Source: Solirubrobacterales bacterium
GTDB taxonomy: Bacteria; Actinomycetota; Thermoleophilia; Solirubrobacterales; Solirubrobacteraceae
Assembly (NCBI GenBank): GCA_025964115.1
Contig: JAOPZM010000025.1
Location: forward strand, 1-39,559
Direction: 5' to 3'
DNA: 39,559 bases
This document shows positions 39,550-39,559 of the stretch, one piece after another; position 1 is the first letter of the stretch, and each line of letters begins with the position of its first letter. A program made the position numbers and the translations under genes. Below the pieces are notes generated by a model. That model was not told the origin of the DNA. It made no database searches and saw only the letters and a list, made by a program, of their open reading frames with translations.

Positions 39550-39559
39550 GCGCTCCTCA

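Noticed and set aside
1-39559. Mobile element, prophage or anti-phage system
   Set aside because: No transposase, integrase, terminase, capsid, restriction, toxin-antitoxin or nuclease-type defence gene is recognisable; base composition is even throughout.

Overview
The window is very GC-rich actinobacterial chromosome, most like Solirubrobacterales/Thermoleophilia. That placement rests on codon use, many GTG/TTG starts, an F420-type oxidoreductase, a fused ECF sigma/zinc-finger protein, and a secreted fibronectin-III protein whose C-terminal module (GESSTGE..GTKTVG..GLAEGELQT) I associate with that class. It is inference from protein style; no rRNA marker is present. I see no tRNA, rRNA, CRISPR array, insertion sequence or prophage. 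The gene content is chromosomal, with a few decayed regulator fragments.

Layout. 0.25-5.2 kb: F420-type oxidoreductase, a one-chain DrrA/DrrB-like ABC exporter, a convergent NAD-dependent epimerase/reductase and a universal stress protein. 5.2-9.3 kb: MarR fragments, a TetR repressor divergent from a large secreted esterase-like hydrolase, and a His-rich lipoprotein. 9.4-14.3 kb: Fn3 surface protein, an atypical SDR, a YoaK-type membrane protein, and a dienelactone hydrolase divergent from a TetR regulator. 14.4-19.5 kb: ECF sigma factor fused to a zinc anti-sigma domain and membrane anchor, a secreted protein with a calcium-loop-like motif, and a small gene plus CtpE-like P-type ATPase. 19.6-25.4 kb: a partner-switching pair (GAF-PP2C-ATPase plus STAS), a class III aminotransferase, a HAD-IIA phosphatase, a tetratricopeptide-like membrane protein and a dead PucR fragment.

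25.4-35.8 kb is the most coherent block: YceI lipocalin-like protein, OmpR-type response regulator and histidine kinase, a STAS protein behind a hairpin-rich leader, a heme b ferric-reductase-like membrane protein, a ferredoxin reductase, a ferredoxin, a small Ser-rich membrane protein, the flavin transferase ApbE, a family 2 glycosyltransferase and a GT39-type membrane glycosyltransferase. Many of these genes overlap by 1-4 bases. Two near-identical tandem 11-bp repeat sites, the usual architecture of OmpR/PhoB-family operators, lie in front of the first operon (YceI-RR-HK) and the third (small TM protein-ApbE-GT2-GT39). I infer one two-component regulon joining envelope electron transfer, flavinylation and polyprenyl-linked glycosylation. 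This is my best candidate for an undescribed system.

35.8-39.5 kb: topoisomerase IB, a small DUF2795 protein, and a TetR/metallo-hydrolase-like operon divergent from an alpha/beta hydrolase that lacks its usual catalytic histidine.
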